Positions 49,865 to 59,800 of a DNA stretch of 64,000 bases are shown here, piece after piece. Origin of the DNA: an uncultured Eubacterium sp. (GTDB taxonomy: Bacteria > Bacillota > Clostridia > Lachnospirales > Lachnospiraceae). The translations under genes and the position numbers were made by a program. Under the pieces are notes generated by a model. That model was given only the letters and a program-made list of their open reading frames with translations. It searched no databases and was not told the origin of the DNA. Within the stretch, counting starts at the first letter, position 1. Each line of letters starts with the position of its first letter. The DNA is taken from positions 152,899 through 216,898 of the forward strand of contig CAPAOV010000001.1 of the NCBI GenBank assembly GCA_948579355.1, given 5' to 3'.

Positions 49865-49980
49865 TTTGGACGTTGTGGGAGACATGGCGCTTATAAGAAG
49901 CGCACTGAAGAGCCGTAAGGCTTTTCCCCGTGCCAGATTACAAATTTGGTAGAAAATGTTCGCTAATACCACTAGGAGGT
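49865..49980 (+). promoter_or_regulatory. Structured rplK-rplA intergenic leader, possible L1 autoregulatory site
   Basis: The intergenic region of about 149 bases folds into two adjacent hairpins (GCGCTT at 49887-49892 with AAGCGC at 49898-49903; AAGAGCC at 49908-49914 with GGCTTTT at 49919-49925). These are enclosed by GTGG (49875-49878) and CCAC (49969-49972), just before the rplA Shine-Dalgarno. L1 is known to repress its own operon by binding such structures; that it does so here is inference. Confidence 0.35.
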
Positions 49981-49987
49981 TATGGAA

Positions 49988-50680
49988 ATGAAGAGAGGTA
50001 AAAAGTATACAGAAGCCGCTAAGTTAGTTGACCGTACGGTACAGTACGAAGTAGCGGAAGCAATTAGCCTTGTAAAGAAAACAGCAGTTGCAAAATTTGA
50101 TGAAACCGTAGAAGCTCATATACGTCTTGGCGTTGACGGACGTCATGCTGACCAGCAGGTACGCGGTGCGGTAGTTCTTCCTCATGGAACAGGTAAGTCT
50201 GTTCGTGTTCTTGTATTTGCGAAAGGCGATAAAATAGCAGAGGCAGAAGCAGCAGGCGCAGACTATGTAGGTGGCGAGGAATTGATTCCTAAAATCCAGA
50301 ACGAAGGCTGGTTTGAGTTTGATGTAGTAGTGGCAACGCCGGATATGATGGGCGTAGTTGGCCGTTTGGGACGTGTGCTCGGACCGAAAGGTCTTATGCC
50401 GAACCCGAAAGCCGGTACGGTTACAATGGATGTTACAAAGGCTGTTAATGATATTAAAGCCGGTAAAATTGAGTATCGTTTGGACAAAGCAAATATTATT
50501 CACTGTCCGGTAGGTAAAGCATCCTTTACCGAGGAACAGCTTGCAGATAACTTTAACACTTTGATGGAAGCTATTATTAAGGCAAAACCATCAAGTGCAA
50601 AAGGAACCTATATGAAGAGCGTGACGCTTACTTCTACGATGGGTCCGGGAATCAAGGTCAATACATTAAAAATTGGCTGA
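49988..50680 (+). CDS. rplA: Ribosomal protein L1
   Basis: 230 residues. Recognised from RGKKYTEAAKLVDR, LPHGTGKSVRVLVFA and the RNA-binding block LGPKGLMPNPKAGTVT. ATG 49988 is chosen over 49982 because the AGGAGG site ends one base before 49982. Confidence 0.96.
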   Translation: MKRGKKYTEAAKLVDRTVQYEVAEAISLVKKTAVAKFDETVEAHIRLGVDGRHADQQVRGAVVLPHGTGKSVRVLVFAKGDKIAEAEAAGADYVGGEELIPKIQNEGWFEFDVVVATPDMMGVVGRLGRVLGPKGLMPNPKAGTVTMDVTKAVNDIKAGKIEYRLDKANIIHCPVGKASFTEEQLADNFNTLMEAIIKAKPSSAKGTYMKSVTLTSTMGPGIKVNTLKIG

Positions 50681-50697
50681 TTGATTTTGAATTTATC

Positions 50698-50726
50698 TTG
50701 ACAGATAAGATAGTGTGTGCTACACT
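50698..50726 (+). promoter_or_regulatory. Promoter of the L10 leader
   Basis: TTGACA (50698-50703), 17 bases, TACACT (50721-50726). Start near 50733, immediately before the L10 leader. Confidence 0.75.
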
Positions 50727-50732
50727 AACAAA

Positions 50733-50866
50733 AGTTTATAACTGCCGCAGACAGCAAGTATAGGTTTCTATGTAAGTGCGCAAGCCGCTTGCCGAGGAAG
50801 ATTGTGAATTACAATTTTTTTGTGAGATTATCCAACTCTTCGTCTGCAAGGACGAAGAGTTTTTTT
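50733..50866 (+). promoter_or_regulatory. L10 (rplJ) ribosomal protein leader
   Basis: The leader carries the L10 recognition elements: CCGCAGACAGCAAGT (around 50753) and CTTGCCGAGGAAG (near 50788), the typical paired pieces of the L10 binding site. A perfect terminator (ACTCTTCGTC 50835-50844 with GACGAAGAGT 50851-50860, then TTTTTT) follows. L10(L12)4 binding is expected to reduce rplJL expression. Confidence 0.85.
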
Positions 50867-50939
50867 AGTTGCGTAAAAGTAACATTCTCCGGCAGATTAT
50901 ATGGCAGCGAAAGCTGACAATAAAAGGAGGTAACAAATC

Positions 50940-51440
50940 ATGGCTAAAGTCGAATTGAAGGCACCCGTTGTCGATGAAATCAAAGGCTATGTGTCAGAGG
51001 CAAAATCAGTTGTTTTAGTTGATTACCGCGGCCTCACTGTAGAACAGGACACAAGACTTCGTAAGACGTTGAGAGAAGCTGGCGTAGTATACAAAGTATA
51101 CAAGAATACAATGCTTCATCTGGCGTTCGATGGCACGGATTATGCACAGCTTGACAAAGATTTGGAGGGCCCGACAGCGATTGCGTTTGGAATTGAAGAT
51201 GAGACTGCTCCGGCAAGGATTCTCAACAACTTTTCCAAAGAAGCAGAAGCGCTTCAGATAAAGAGTGCAATCGTAGACGGCGAGTACTATGACGAGAATG
51301 CGGTTAAGGTTCTTGCAACAATTCCGTCCAAGGACGAGCTTATTTCCAAATTGCTTGGAAGCCTGCAGTCGCCTATTACAAACTTTGCCCGTGTCGTTAA
51401 GCAAATTGCAGAAGCGCAGGGTGAAGCAGCAGAAGCATAG
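50940..51440 (+). CDS. rplJ: Ribosomal protein L10
   Basis: 166 residues. Family blocks: VVDEIKGYVSEAKSVVLVDYRGL, YKNTMLHLAF, EGPTAIAF, and an Ala-rich C-terminal helix that anchors L12. It has an AAAGGAGG site at 50922 or so before the ATG. Regulated by the upstream leader. Confidence 0.97.
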   Translation: MAKVELKAPVVDEIKGYVSEAKSVVLVDYRGLTVEQDTRLRKTLREAGVVYKVYKNTMLHLAFDGTDYAQLDKDLEGPTAIAFGIEDETAPARILNNFSKEAEALQIKSAIVDGEYYDENAVKVLATIPSKDELISKLLGSLQSPITNFARVVKQIAEAQGEAAEA

Positions 51441-51484
51441 AAATTTGTGATTAGTTATTAAAAATTAAAATGGAGGAATGTAAA

Positions 51485-51853
51485 ATGACAACACAGGAAT
51501 TTATCGACGCTATCAAAGCGATGAGCGTAATGGAATTAAATGATTTAGTAAAAGCATGTGAGGAAGAATTTGGCGTATCTGCAGCAGCAGGCGTAGTTGT
51601 TGCAGCAGCAGGTGCAGACGGTGCGGCAGGAGCTGCAGAGAAAGACGAGTTTGATGTAGAATTGACTGAAGTAGGCGGTTCTAAAGTTAAAGTTATCAAA
51701 GTTGTCCGCGAAGTTACGGGTCTTGGCCTGAAAGAAGCAAAAGACGTAGTAGACGGAGCTCCTAAAGTAATCAAAGAGGGCGCAAGCAAAGAAGAAGCAG
51801 AAGATATTAAGAAAAAGCTTGAAGATGAGGGCGCTAAAGTTACTCTTAAATAA
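51485..51853 (+). CDS. rplL: Ribosomal protein L7/L12
   Basis: 122 residues: the N-terminal dimer domain, an Ala/Gly-rich hinge (VVVAAAGADGAAGAAE), and the C-terminal domain KVKVIKVVREVTGLGLKEAK. ATG 51485 is preferred over the 51470 frame start because TGGAGGA lies just upstream. It binds elongation factors on the ribosome. Confidence 0.97.
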   Translation: MTTQEFIDAIKAMSVMELNDLVKACEEEFGVSAAAGVVVAAAGADGAAGAAEKDEFDVELTEVGGSKVKVIKVVREVTGLGLKEAKDVVDGAPKVIKEGASKEEAEDIKKKLEDEGAKVTLK

Positions 51854-51888
51854 TAAAGTTGTAAGATTATTACCTGAATAAAACATTT

Positions 51889-51984
51889 TAGCAGGAACAG
51901 GGAATGCATAATCATATTTAGAAGAGAAATACTCGTTATGAGTACTAATTCTTTTCGGTGGTTATGGGTTCCCTGTTTCTGCGT
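51889..51984 (+). repeat. Long imperfect hairpin after rplL
   Basis: The outer arms GCAGGAACAGGGA (start near 51889) and TCCCTGTTTCTGC (end near 51983) pair. The inner arms ATAATCA with TGGTTAT, GAAGA with TTCTT and TACTC with GAGTA continue the rod. There is no T-run, so it is not an ordinary terminator; it may be an RNA processing site or regulatory structure. Confidence 0.65.
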
Positions 51985-52040
51985 GGTGATTAGCGGAGGA
52001 AATAGCGGTGTATTACGACAAAATTGGCGTGAAACACCCC

Positions 52041-52069
52041 TTGCTTCCCTGTGGGGAAAGGGATATAAT
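52041..52069 (+). promoter_or_regulatory. Promoter of the cytidylate-kinase-like gene
   Basis: TTGCTT (52041-52046), 17 bases, TATAAT (52064-52069). Predicted start near 52076, 115 bases before the start codon. Confidence 0.7.
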
Positions 52070-52190
52070 GAAAGTAGAAATACATTTCTTACTGGCTAAA
52101 AGCACAAATTATCCATAAATATAAAAAGAAACAGGGAGCATACAGAATGCGAAATGTATTTTCGCAGTTTGCACCAGAATGGAGGGCATT

Positions 52191-52781
52191 ATGGCAAAAC
52201 AACAGATTATATCCATTAGTCGTGAATATGGAACCGGAGGACGTGAGATTGCGCAAAAAATAGCACAAGATTTGGGATTGCAGCTCTACGACCGAAACAT
52301 GTTAGAGGAGATTGCGCAGGAAAAGAACATTAAGCCGGAAATGTTAGAAAGTGTTGACGAGAAGCCGAGAAACCGTCTGTTATCAAGGCGGGTAAAAGGG
52401 CATTCCAACTCAATGGAAGAGAATCTGGCGCAGATGCAGTTTGATTTTTTGCGAAAGAGAGCGGACAGTGGAGAATCGTTTGTCGTTTTGGGGCGCTGCT
52501 CGGAAACCGTTTTGAAAGACAGGGAGGGGCTTGTGTCCATCTTCGTTGTGGGGGATGAAGAGACAAAATTGCGTCATACGATGGACAAGTTTGGAGTATC
52601 AAAGCAGGAGGCGGTGTTCAAGTGTGAGCGCCATGACAGGTCGAGAAAGAGATATCACAATTATTTCTCGGATTTTAAATGGGGAGATTCCAGAAATTAT
52701 GATATTTGTATCAATAGCAGCCTGCTTGGAATAGAGGGAACAGCCGAGATTCTGGAAGCATTTATTAATAAATTGTCATAG
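52191..52781 (+). CDS. Cytidylate kinase-like protein
   Basis: 196 residues of the cytidylate-kinase-like family (PF13189 type). The P-loop region is SREYGTGGREIAQKIA, followed by LGLQLYDRNMLEEIA. The later block VVLGRCSETVL is typical, with an Arg-rich CERHDRSRKRYHNYF. Whether it phosphorylates CMP or another substrate is unknown. ATG 52191, with GGAGGGC before it, is the start. It stands between rplL and rpoB with its own promoter and terminator-like hairpin. Confidence 0.88.
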   Translation: MAKQQIISISREYGTGGREIAQKIAQDLGLQLYDRNMLEEIAQEKNIKPEMLESVDEKPRNRLLSRRVKGHSNSMEENLAQMQFDFLRKRADSGESFVVLGRCSETVLKDREGLVSIFVVGDEETKLRHTMDKFGVSKQEAVFKCERHDRSRKRYHNYFSDFKWGDSRNYDICINSSLLGIEGTAEILEAFINKLS

Positions 52782-52815
52782 TGGCGGTCAGACGAAATAA
52801 AAGTGTTTCGCCGGA

Positions 52816-52858
52816 TGGAGAGAGTGCGTGTTTTTAACCGCGCTCTTTGTCTTTTCAG
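52816..52858 (+). terminator. Weak terminator after the kinase-like gene
   Basis: GAGTGCG and CGCGCTC can pair (one G-U) around a T-rich loop, followed by TTTGTCTTTT. It would separate the kinase gene from the rpoB promoter. Confidence 0.5.
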
Positions 52859-52885
52859 GGGTCAAAAAAAGTACCTGACAAATGC

Positions 52886-52914
52886 TTGACAGCAGACTAC
52901 ATTTGTGGTACGAT
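52886..52914 (+). promoter_or_regulatory. Promoter of rpoBC
   Basis: TTGACA (52886-52891), 17 bases, TACGAT (52909-52914). Start near 52921. The leader that follows (about 88 bases) folds into a hairpin of TGTGGTAT with ATACCACA plus an inner GGCT/AGCC stem, followed by TTTTG. Confidence 0.7.
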
Positions 52915-53008
52915 AGAAAATGCACTATTGTGGTATGGTAGGCTTAATAGCCCTATTTGATAACAGTATACCACAGTTTTGTAGAAAAGACAAGGAGTGA
53001 AATCATCA

Positions 53009-56000
53009 ATGGAGAAAAACAGAATACGCCCTGTCCAAGTTGGCAAAGGCGTCAGAATGAGCTACTCAAAACAGAAAGAAGTATTGAAGATGCCGAACCT
53101 GATTGAGGTACAGACTGATTCGTACAAATGGTTTCTGGAAGAGGGTTTAAATGAGGTCTTCCGCGATATTTCGCCAATTGCGGATTACAATGGCAATTTG
53201 AGCCTTGAATTTGTGAGCTTTGAATTGTGCAAAGATGATGTGAAATATTCCATCGAGGAGTGTAAGGAGCGTGATGCAACTTATGCAGCGCCGTTAAAAG
53301 TAAAGGTGAGACTCCATAATAATGAGACAGAGGAAATCAGTGAGCATGATATATTTATGGGTGATTTGCCGCTAATGACTGCGACCGGTACATTCATTAT
53401 CAATGGTGCGGAGCGTGTAATTGTCAGTCAGTTAGTTCGTTCTCCCGGAATTTATTATGGAATTGCTCACGATAAGATTGGTAAGGAATTGTATTCTTCA
53501 ACTGTTATTCCAAACCGTGGCGCATGGTTGGAATATGAGACAGACTCCAATGATATATTTTACGTTCGTGTAGATAGAAATAGAAAGGTGCCGATTACGG
53601 TGCTTCTCCGTTCGCTCGGTATAGGAACTAATCAGGAAATTTTGGATATGTTCGGCGATGAGCCGAAGATTCGGGCGAGCTTTGCCAAAGACCCTTCCGA
53701 TAATTATCAGGATGGTCTGTTGGAATTATATAAAAAGCTCCGTCCCGGCGAGCCGTTAGCTGTGGACAGTGCAGAGAGCCTGATTCACAATATGTTCTTT
53801 GACGTGCGGCGTTATGATTTGGCGAAAGTCGGACGTTACAAATTCAATAAAAAATTAGCATTCCGTAACCGTATTGTCGGCTTCACTTTGGCGGAGGATG
53901 CTGTGAGCCAGGAGACCGGTGAAGTAATTGCAGAGGCTGGAACGATGGTCACGGAAGAATTGGCCGTGAAGATTCAGAATGCCGCCATTCCGTTTGTTAT
54001 GATGGATACCGAGGAGGGCCATGTTGTCAAAGTTCTCTCTAACATGATGGTAGATTTGCATACATTCCTGCCGGAAGCGGATAAAAATGAGTTAGGTATT
54101 ACGGAAGAAGTTTATTTCCCTAAATTAAAGAAAATTTTAGAAAAATATGATAATTTGGAAGACCGCTATGAGGCGATTAAGAAAAGCGTTGCCCTGCTGA
54201 TTCCAAAGCACATAACGAAAGAAGATATTTTTGCTTCTATTAACTACAATATTCATTTGGAATACGGATTGGGAAATGACGATGATATTGACCACTTGGG
54301 GAACCGCCGGATTCGTGCGGTCGGAGAACTGTTGCAAAATCAGTACCGCATCGGTCTTTCCCGTATGGAGCGCGTTGTGCGTGAGCGTATGACGACGCAG
54401 GATATCGAGGGGATTTCCGCACAGTCACTGATTAATATTAAGCCGGTAACAGCAGCGGTAAAAGAATTTTTTGGAAGTTCCCAGTTGTCGCAGTTTATGG
54501 ACCAGAACAACCCGTTGTCAGAGTTGACGCACAAACGTCGTCTGTCGGCGCTCGGGCCGGGCGGTTTGTCCCGTGACAGAGCCGGATTTGAAGTGCGCGA
54601 CGTACACTATTCCCATTATGGAAGAATGTGTCCGGTAGAGACTCCCGAGGGACCGAATATCGGTTTGATTAACTCGTTGGCATCGTATGCGCGCATTAAT
54701 GAGTACGGTTTTGTCGAGGCTCCGTATCGTAAAGTAGACAAGACAGACCCGAAAAACCCGCTTGTTACGGATGAAGTTGTCTATATGACGGCGGATGAAG
54801 AAGACCGCTATCATGTAGCGCAGGCCAATGAGCAGTTAGACGAAGACGGTCATTTTGTCCGCAAGAACATTTCCGGCCGTTTCCGTGAAGAGACGTCGGA
54901 ATTTGAGCGCAGCAAAATTGACTATATGGACGTTTCGCCGAAGATGGTCTTTTCCGTGGCGACAGCGATGATACCGTTCTTGGAGAATGACGATGCGAAC
55001 CGTGCATTGATGGGTTCCAACATGCAGCGTCAGGCAGTTCCGCTTCTTGTCACGGAAGCTCCTGCAGTAGGAACCGGTATGGAGATGAAAGCGGCCGTCG
55101 ATTCCGGAAACTGTGTTGTTGCCAAAGAGGGCGGCAGAGTGGAGCGCGCAGAGACAAACCGTGTGCTGATACGCAAAAAAGACGGTAATATTGATGAATA
55201 TAAATTATCCAAGTTTGTCCGCAGTAATCAGGGCACATGTATGAACCAGAGACCGATTGTGACAAAGGGAGAAGAAGTAGAAGCAGGACAAGTGATTGCA
55301 GACGGCCCGTCCACCGCCGGCGGTGAGATTGCGCTTGGCAAGAATCCGCTCATCGGCTTTATGACTTGGGAAGGTTACAATTACGAGGATGCTGTCCTTT
55401 TGAGCGAGAGACTGGTACAGGAGGATGTTTATACTTCCGTTCATATCAATGAATACGAGACGGAGGCGCGTGACACCAAACTGGGGCCGGAAGAGATTAC
55501 CAGAGATGTGCCGGGCGTCGGTGATGATGCCTTAAAAGATTTGGATGAATACGGTATCATCCGTATCGGTGCGGAAGTTCGTGCCGGAGATATTCTCGTC
55601 GGCAAGGTTACGCCGAAAGGCGAGACGGAACTGACAGCAGAGGAGAGACTTCTTCGGGCTATCTTTGGCGAAAAGGCACGAGAAGTTCGGGATACTTCTC
55701 TTCGCGTTCCGCACGGTGAGTTTGGTATTGTAGTAGATGCCAAAGTATTCACCCGTGAAAATGGAGACGAATTGTCGCCGGGCGTCAACCAGACCGTTCG
55801 TATTTATATCGCTCAGAAGAGAAAGATTCAGGTCGGCGATAAGATGGCAGGACGCCACGGAAATAAAGGTGTCGTTTCCCGCGTATTGCCGGTAGAAGAT
55901 ATGCCGTTTCTGCCGAACGGACGTCCGCTGGATATCGTGCTGAATCCGCTGGGCGTGCCATCCCGTATGAATATCGGTCAGGTATTGGAAATCCATTTGA

Positions 56001-56809
56001 GTCTGGCGGCCAAGGTACTTGGTTTTAATGTGGCGACTCCGGTATTCGACGGTGCAAACGAGATTGATATTATGGATACTCTGAAGCTGGCAAACGACTA
56101 TGTCAATACGCCGCTGGAGGAGTTTGAAAACAAATATAAAGATATTCTTGAGCCGCAGGTAATGGAATATCTGCTCAACAATCAGGAATACAGAAAAGAA
56201 TGGGCAGGCGTGCCGATTAAGGAAGATGGAAAAGTTCAGCTCCGCGACGGCCGCACCGGCGAGTATTTTGACGGAGAGGTAACTATTGGTTTCATGCACT
56301 ATTTGAAGCTCCACCACTTGGTTGATGATAAAATCCACGCCCGTTCGACAGGCCCTTATTCACTTGTTACGCAGCAGCCGCTTGGCGGTAAGGCACAATT
56401 TGGCGGACAGCGCTTCGGAGAGATGGAAGTGTGGGCGCTGGAAGCGTATGGCGCCGCTTATACGCTGCAGGAAATTTTGACGGTTAAGTCCGATGATGTA
56501 GTGGGCCGTGTGAAAACATACGAGGCAATTATCAAAGGTGACAATATTTCTGAACCCGGCATTCCGGAGTCCTTTAAGGTATTGCTCAAAGAGCTGCAGG
56601 CGCTGGGACTGGATGTCTCTGTTCTGGACGAAGAGGGCGAAGAGATTCAGATGGCAGAGACGCTGGAAGATGGTGCGAATGAAAATGTAAATGAGCTCAT
56701 CAATGATAAGAGTTATGAAATCGGAGACGAATCCTTTGAGGCTGCCGGTTTCCGTGAAACGGAACTGGAGGGGCTGGATGATGACAGCAGCATCGGTGTA
56801 GAAGGATAG
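53009..56809 (+). CDS. rpoB: RNA polymerase beta subunit
   Basis: 1266 residues. Rifampicin-region signatures are intact (GSSQLSQFMDQNNPLSELTHKRRLSALGPGG is the typical block; only its start GSSQLSQFMDQ is cited here). The active-site region with KMAGRHGNKGVVSR and the C-terminal GGKAQFGGQRFGEMEVWALE are present. The C-terminus carries an acidic extension (about residues 1210-1266). ATG 53009 is chosen over GTG 52997, which lies in the AAGGAG site. Forms one unit with rpoC, 16 bases apart. Confidence 0.97.
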   Translation: MEKNRIRPVQVGKGVRMSYSKQKEVLKMPNLIEVQTDSYKWFLEEGLNEVFRDISPIADYNGNLSLEFVSFELCKDDVKYSIEECKERDATYAAPLKVKVRLHNNETEEISEHDIFMGDLPLMTATGTFIINGAERVIVSQLVRSPGIYYGIAHDKIGKELYSSTVIPNRGAWLEYETDSNDIFYVRVDRNRKVPITVLLRSLGIGTNQEILDMFGDEPKIRASFAKDPSDNYQDGLLELYKKLRPGEPLAVDSAESLIHNMFFDVRRYDLAKVGRYKFNKKLAFRNRIVGFTLAEDAVSQETGEVIAEAGTMVTEELAVKIQNAAIPFVMMDTEEGHVVKVLSNMMVDLHTFLPEADKNELGITEEVYFPKLKKILEKYDNLEDRYEAIKKSVALLIPKHITKEDIFASINYNIHLEYGLGNDDDIDHLGNRRIRAVGELLQNQYRIGLSRMERVVRERMTTQDIEGISAQSLINIKPVTAAVKEFFGSSQLSQFMDQNNPLSELTHKRRLSALGPGGLSRDRAGFEVRDVHYSHYGRMCPVETPEGPNIGLINSLASYARINEYGFVEAPYRKVDKTDPKNPLVTDEVVYMTADEEDRYHVAQANEQLDEDGHFVRKNISGRFREETSEFERSKIDYMDVSPKMVFSVATAMIPFLENDDANRALMGSNMQRQAVPLLVTEAPAVGTGMEMKAAVDSGNCVVAKEGGRVERAETNRVLIRKKDGNIDEYKLSKFVRSNQGTCMNQRPIVTKGEEVEAGQVIADGPSTAGGEIALGKNPLIGFMTWEGYNYEDAVLLSERLVQEDVYTSVHINEYETEARDTKLGPEEITRDVPGVGDDALKDLDEYGIIRIGAEVRAGDILVGKVTPKGETELTAEERLLRAIFGEKAREVRDTSLRVPHGEFGIVVDAKVFTRENGDELSPGVNQTVRIYIAQKRKIQVGDKMAGRHGNKGVVSRVLPVEDMPFLPNGRPLDIVLNPLGVPSRMNIGQVLEIHLSLAAKVLGFNVATPVFDGANEIDIMDTLKLANDYVNTPLEEFENKYKDILEPQVMEYLLNNQEYRKEWAGVPIKEDGKVQLRDGRTGEYFDGEVTIGFMHYLKLHHLVDDKIHARSTGPYSLVTQQPLGGKAQFGGQRFGEMEVWALEAYGAAYTLQEILTVKSDDVVGRVKTYEAIIKGDNISEPGIPESFKVLLKELQALGLDVSVLDEEGEEIQMAETLEDGANENVNELINDKSYEIGDESFEAAGFRETELEGLDDDSSIGVEG

Positions 56810-56825
56810 AAAGGACGGTATATAT

Positions 56826-59800
56826 ATGCCACAGTATGGTAATGAAATGGAAAAGACGTTAATTTACGATAAAATTAAAATCCGCCTGGCATCTCCGGAT
56901 AAAATCCGTGAGTGGTCGCGCGGAGAAGTAAAGAAGCCGGAGACGATTAATTATCGTACTTTGAAACCGGAAAAGGACGGACTTTACTGCGAGCGCATTT
57001 TCGGGCCAAGCAAAGACTGGGAATGTCATTGTGGGAAGTACAAGAAAGTGCGTTATAAGGGCGTAGTCTGTGACCGATGCGGCGTTGAAGTAACAAAATC
57101 CAGTGTCCGCCGCGAGCGCATGGGCCATATTGAGCTGGCTGCACCGGTTTCCCATATCTGGTATTTTAAAGGGATTCCGAGCCGGATGGGTCTGATACTC
57201 GATATTTCTCCTAAAGTACTGGAGAAAGTACTGTATTTTGCTTCTTATATTGTTTTGGAATCCGAAGTGCCGGATATTCAGGTAAAACAAGTACTTTCCG
57301 AGCAGGAATATCAGAAAGCTCGTGAAGATTACGGTGATGTTTTCCGTGTCGGTATGGGAGCAGAATCCATTCAGGAATTGTTGCAGAGAATCGACTTGGA
57401 AGAAGAATCAAACGAATTAAAGACAGAATTGAAAGCGTCCACCGGGCAGAAACGCGCGCGTATTATCAAGAGATTGGAAGTAGTAGAAGCATTTCTTGAG
57501 TCGGGTAACAGTCCGGATTGGATGATAATGACAGTGATTCCGGTGATTCCGCCGGATTTGCGTCCGATGGTACAGTTGGATGGCGGACGTTTTGCAACGT
57601 CTGATTTGAATGATTTGTACCGCCGGATTATTAACCGCAATAACCGTCTGAAGAGATTGCTTGAGCTTGGCGCTCCGGATATTATTGTGCGCAACGAAAA
57701 ACGTATGCTTCAGGAAGCGGTAGATGCGTTAATTGACAACGGACGCCGCGGCCGTCCGGTTACAGGGCCGGGAAATCGTGCGCTGAAATCTCTTTCCGAT
57801 ATGCTGAAAGGAAAACAGGGACGCTTCCGCCAGAATTTGCTCGGCAAGCGTGTTGACTACTCTGGCCGTTCGGTTATCGTCGTTGGGCCGGAACTTAAAA
57901 TCTATCAGTGCGGTCTGCCAAAAGAAATGGCAATCGAGCTGTTTAAACCGTTTGTTATGAAAGAACTTGTGGCAAATGGAACGGCGCACAATATAAAAAA
58001 TGCGAAAAAGATGGTAGAGAAACTCGAGCCTGCCGTATGGGATATTCTGGAAGAGGTGATTCGCGAGCATCCGGTTATGCTGAACCGTGCCCCTACGCTT
58101 CACCGTCTGGGAATTCAGGCGTTTGAGCCAATCCTTGTAGAGGGAAAGGCAATCAAACTTCACCCATTAGTATGTACTGCGTTTAACGCCGATTTTGATG
58201 GTGACCAGATGGCTGTGCATTTGCCGTTATCAGTAGAAGCGCAGGCAGAATGTCGTTTTCTTCTTTTATCGCCGAACAACCTGTTGAAGCCGTCGGATGG
58301 CGGCGCCGTAGCCGTGCCATCGCAGGATATGCTTCTTGGTATTTATTATCTGACACAGGAGCGTACCGAAGAGCAGGGCGCAAAAGGTACCGGCAGATAT
58401 TTTAAAGATATGAACGAAGCAATTATTGCTTACGAGAATCATGAAATAACTCTCCATGCGAGAATCAAGATTCGCCGTTTTGGCGAGAATGCACAGGGCG
58501 AGATGGAATCCCGTGTCATTGAGTCTACTTTGGGACGTTTCATTTTCAATGAAATAATCAGTCAGGACCTCGGTTTCGTTGACCGCAGTAATCCGGACAA
58601 TTTCCTCAAGTTAGAAGTGGATTTCCACGTAGGAAAGAAACAGTTAAAACCGATTTTGGAAAAATGTATTAATAATGAGGGTGCGACAAAGACGGCGGAA
58701 ACGTTAGATGCCATCAAGGCGCTCGGTTATAAATATTCCACGAAAGCGGCTATGACGGTTTCCATTTCCGATATGGAAGTGCCGGCAACGAAGAAAGACT
58801 TATTAAAGAAAGCGGAAGAGACGGTTGAAATTATTTCTCAAAAATACCGCCGCGGCCTGCTGACAGAAGAAGAGCGATACAAGTCGGTTGTCGAGACGTG
58901 GAAAGAGGCGGATGCCCAGATTACCCATGACCTGCTGAGTGGTTTGGATGAATTAAATAATATATATATGATGGCGGACTCCGGCGCCCGTGGTTCGGAT
59001 AAGCAGATTAAGCAGCTTGCCGGAATGCGTGGTATGATGGCGGATACGTCGGGCCGTACGATTGAGCTGCCGATTAAGTCGAACTTCCGTGAGGGACTAG
59101 ACGTATTGGAATATTTTATTTCCGCTCATGGTGCGCGTAAGGGATTGTCCGATACAGCGTTGCGTACAGCCGATTCGGGATATTTGACAAGACGATTGGT
59201 AGATGTCTCTCAGGAATTGATTATCCGTGAAACAGATTGCTGTGTGAATCGTAAATCTGATGAAATTCCGGGTATGTGGATAAGCGCGTTCATGGATGGA
59301 CGTGAAGTGATTGAGACGTTGGAAGAACGTATTACCGGACGTTATTCCTGCGAGACGATAAAAGATGACAATGGGGACGTTATTGTGAAGGCAAATCATA
59401 TGATTACGCCAAAGCGCGCCGCCCGCATTGTGAATACAAAAGCAATTATTGATGCAGGAGATAAAGCACAGGTTAAAATCCGTACGATACTGACCTGTAA
59501 GTCTCATGTAGGTATTTGTACAAAATGTTATGGTTCTAACATGGCGACAAAAGAACCGGTACAGGTAGGAGAGGCAGTTGGTATTATTGCCGCCCAGTCG
59601 ATTGGTGAGCCGGGTACACAGCTTACCATGCGTACATTCCATACCGGTGGTGTTGCTGGTGATGATATAACACAGGGTCTTCCCCGTGTCGAGGAGTTGT
59701 TCGAGGCAAGAAAGCCAAAAGGTCTTGCTATTATTTCCGAATTTGCCGGAAAGGTACAGCTTCGTGAGACAAAGAAAAAGAGGGAAGTAGTCATTACAAA

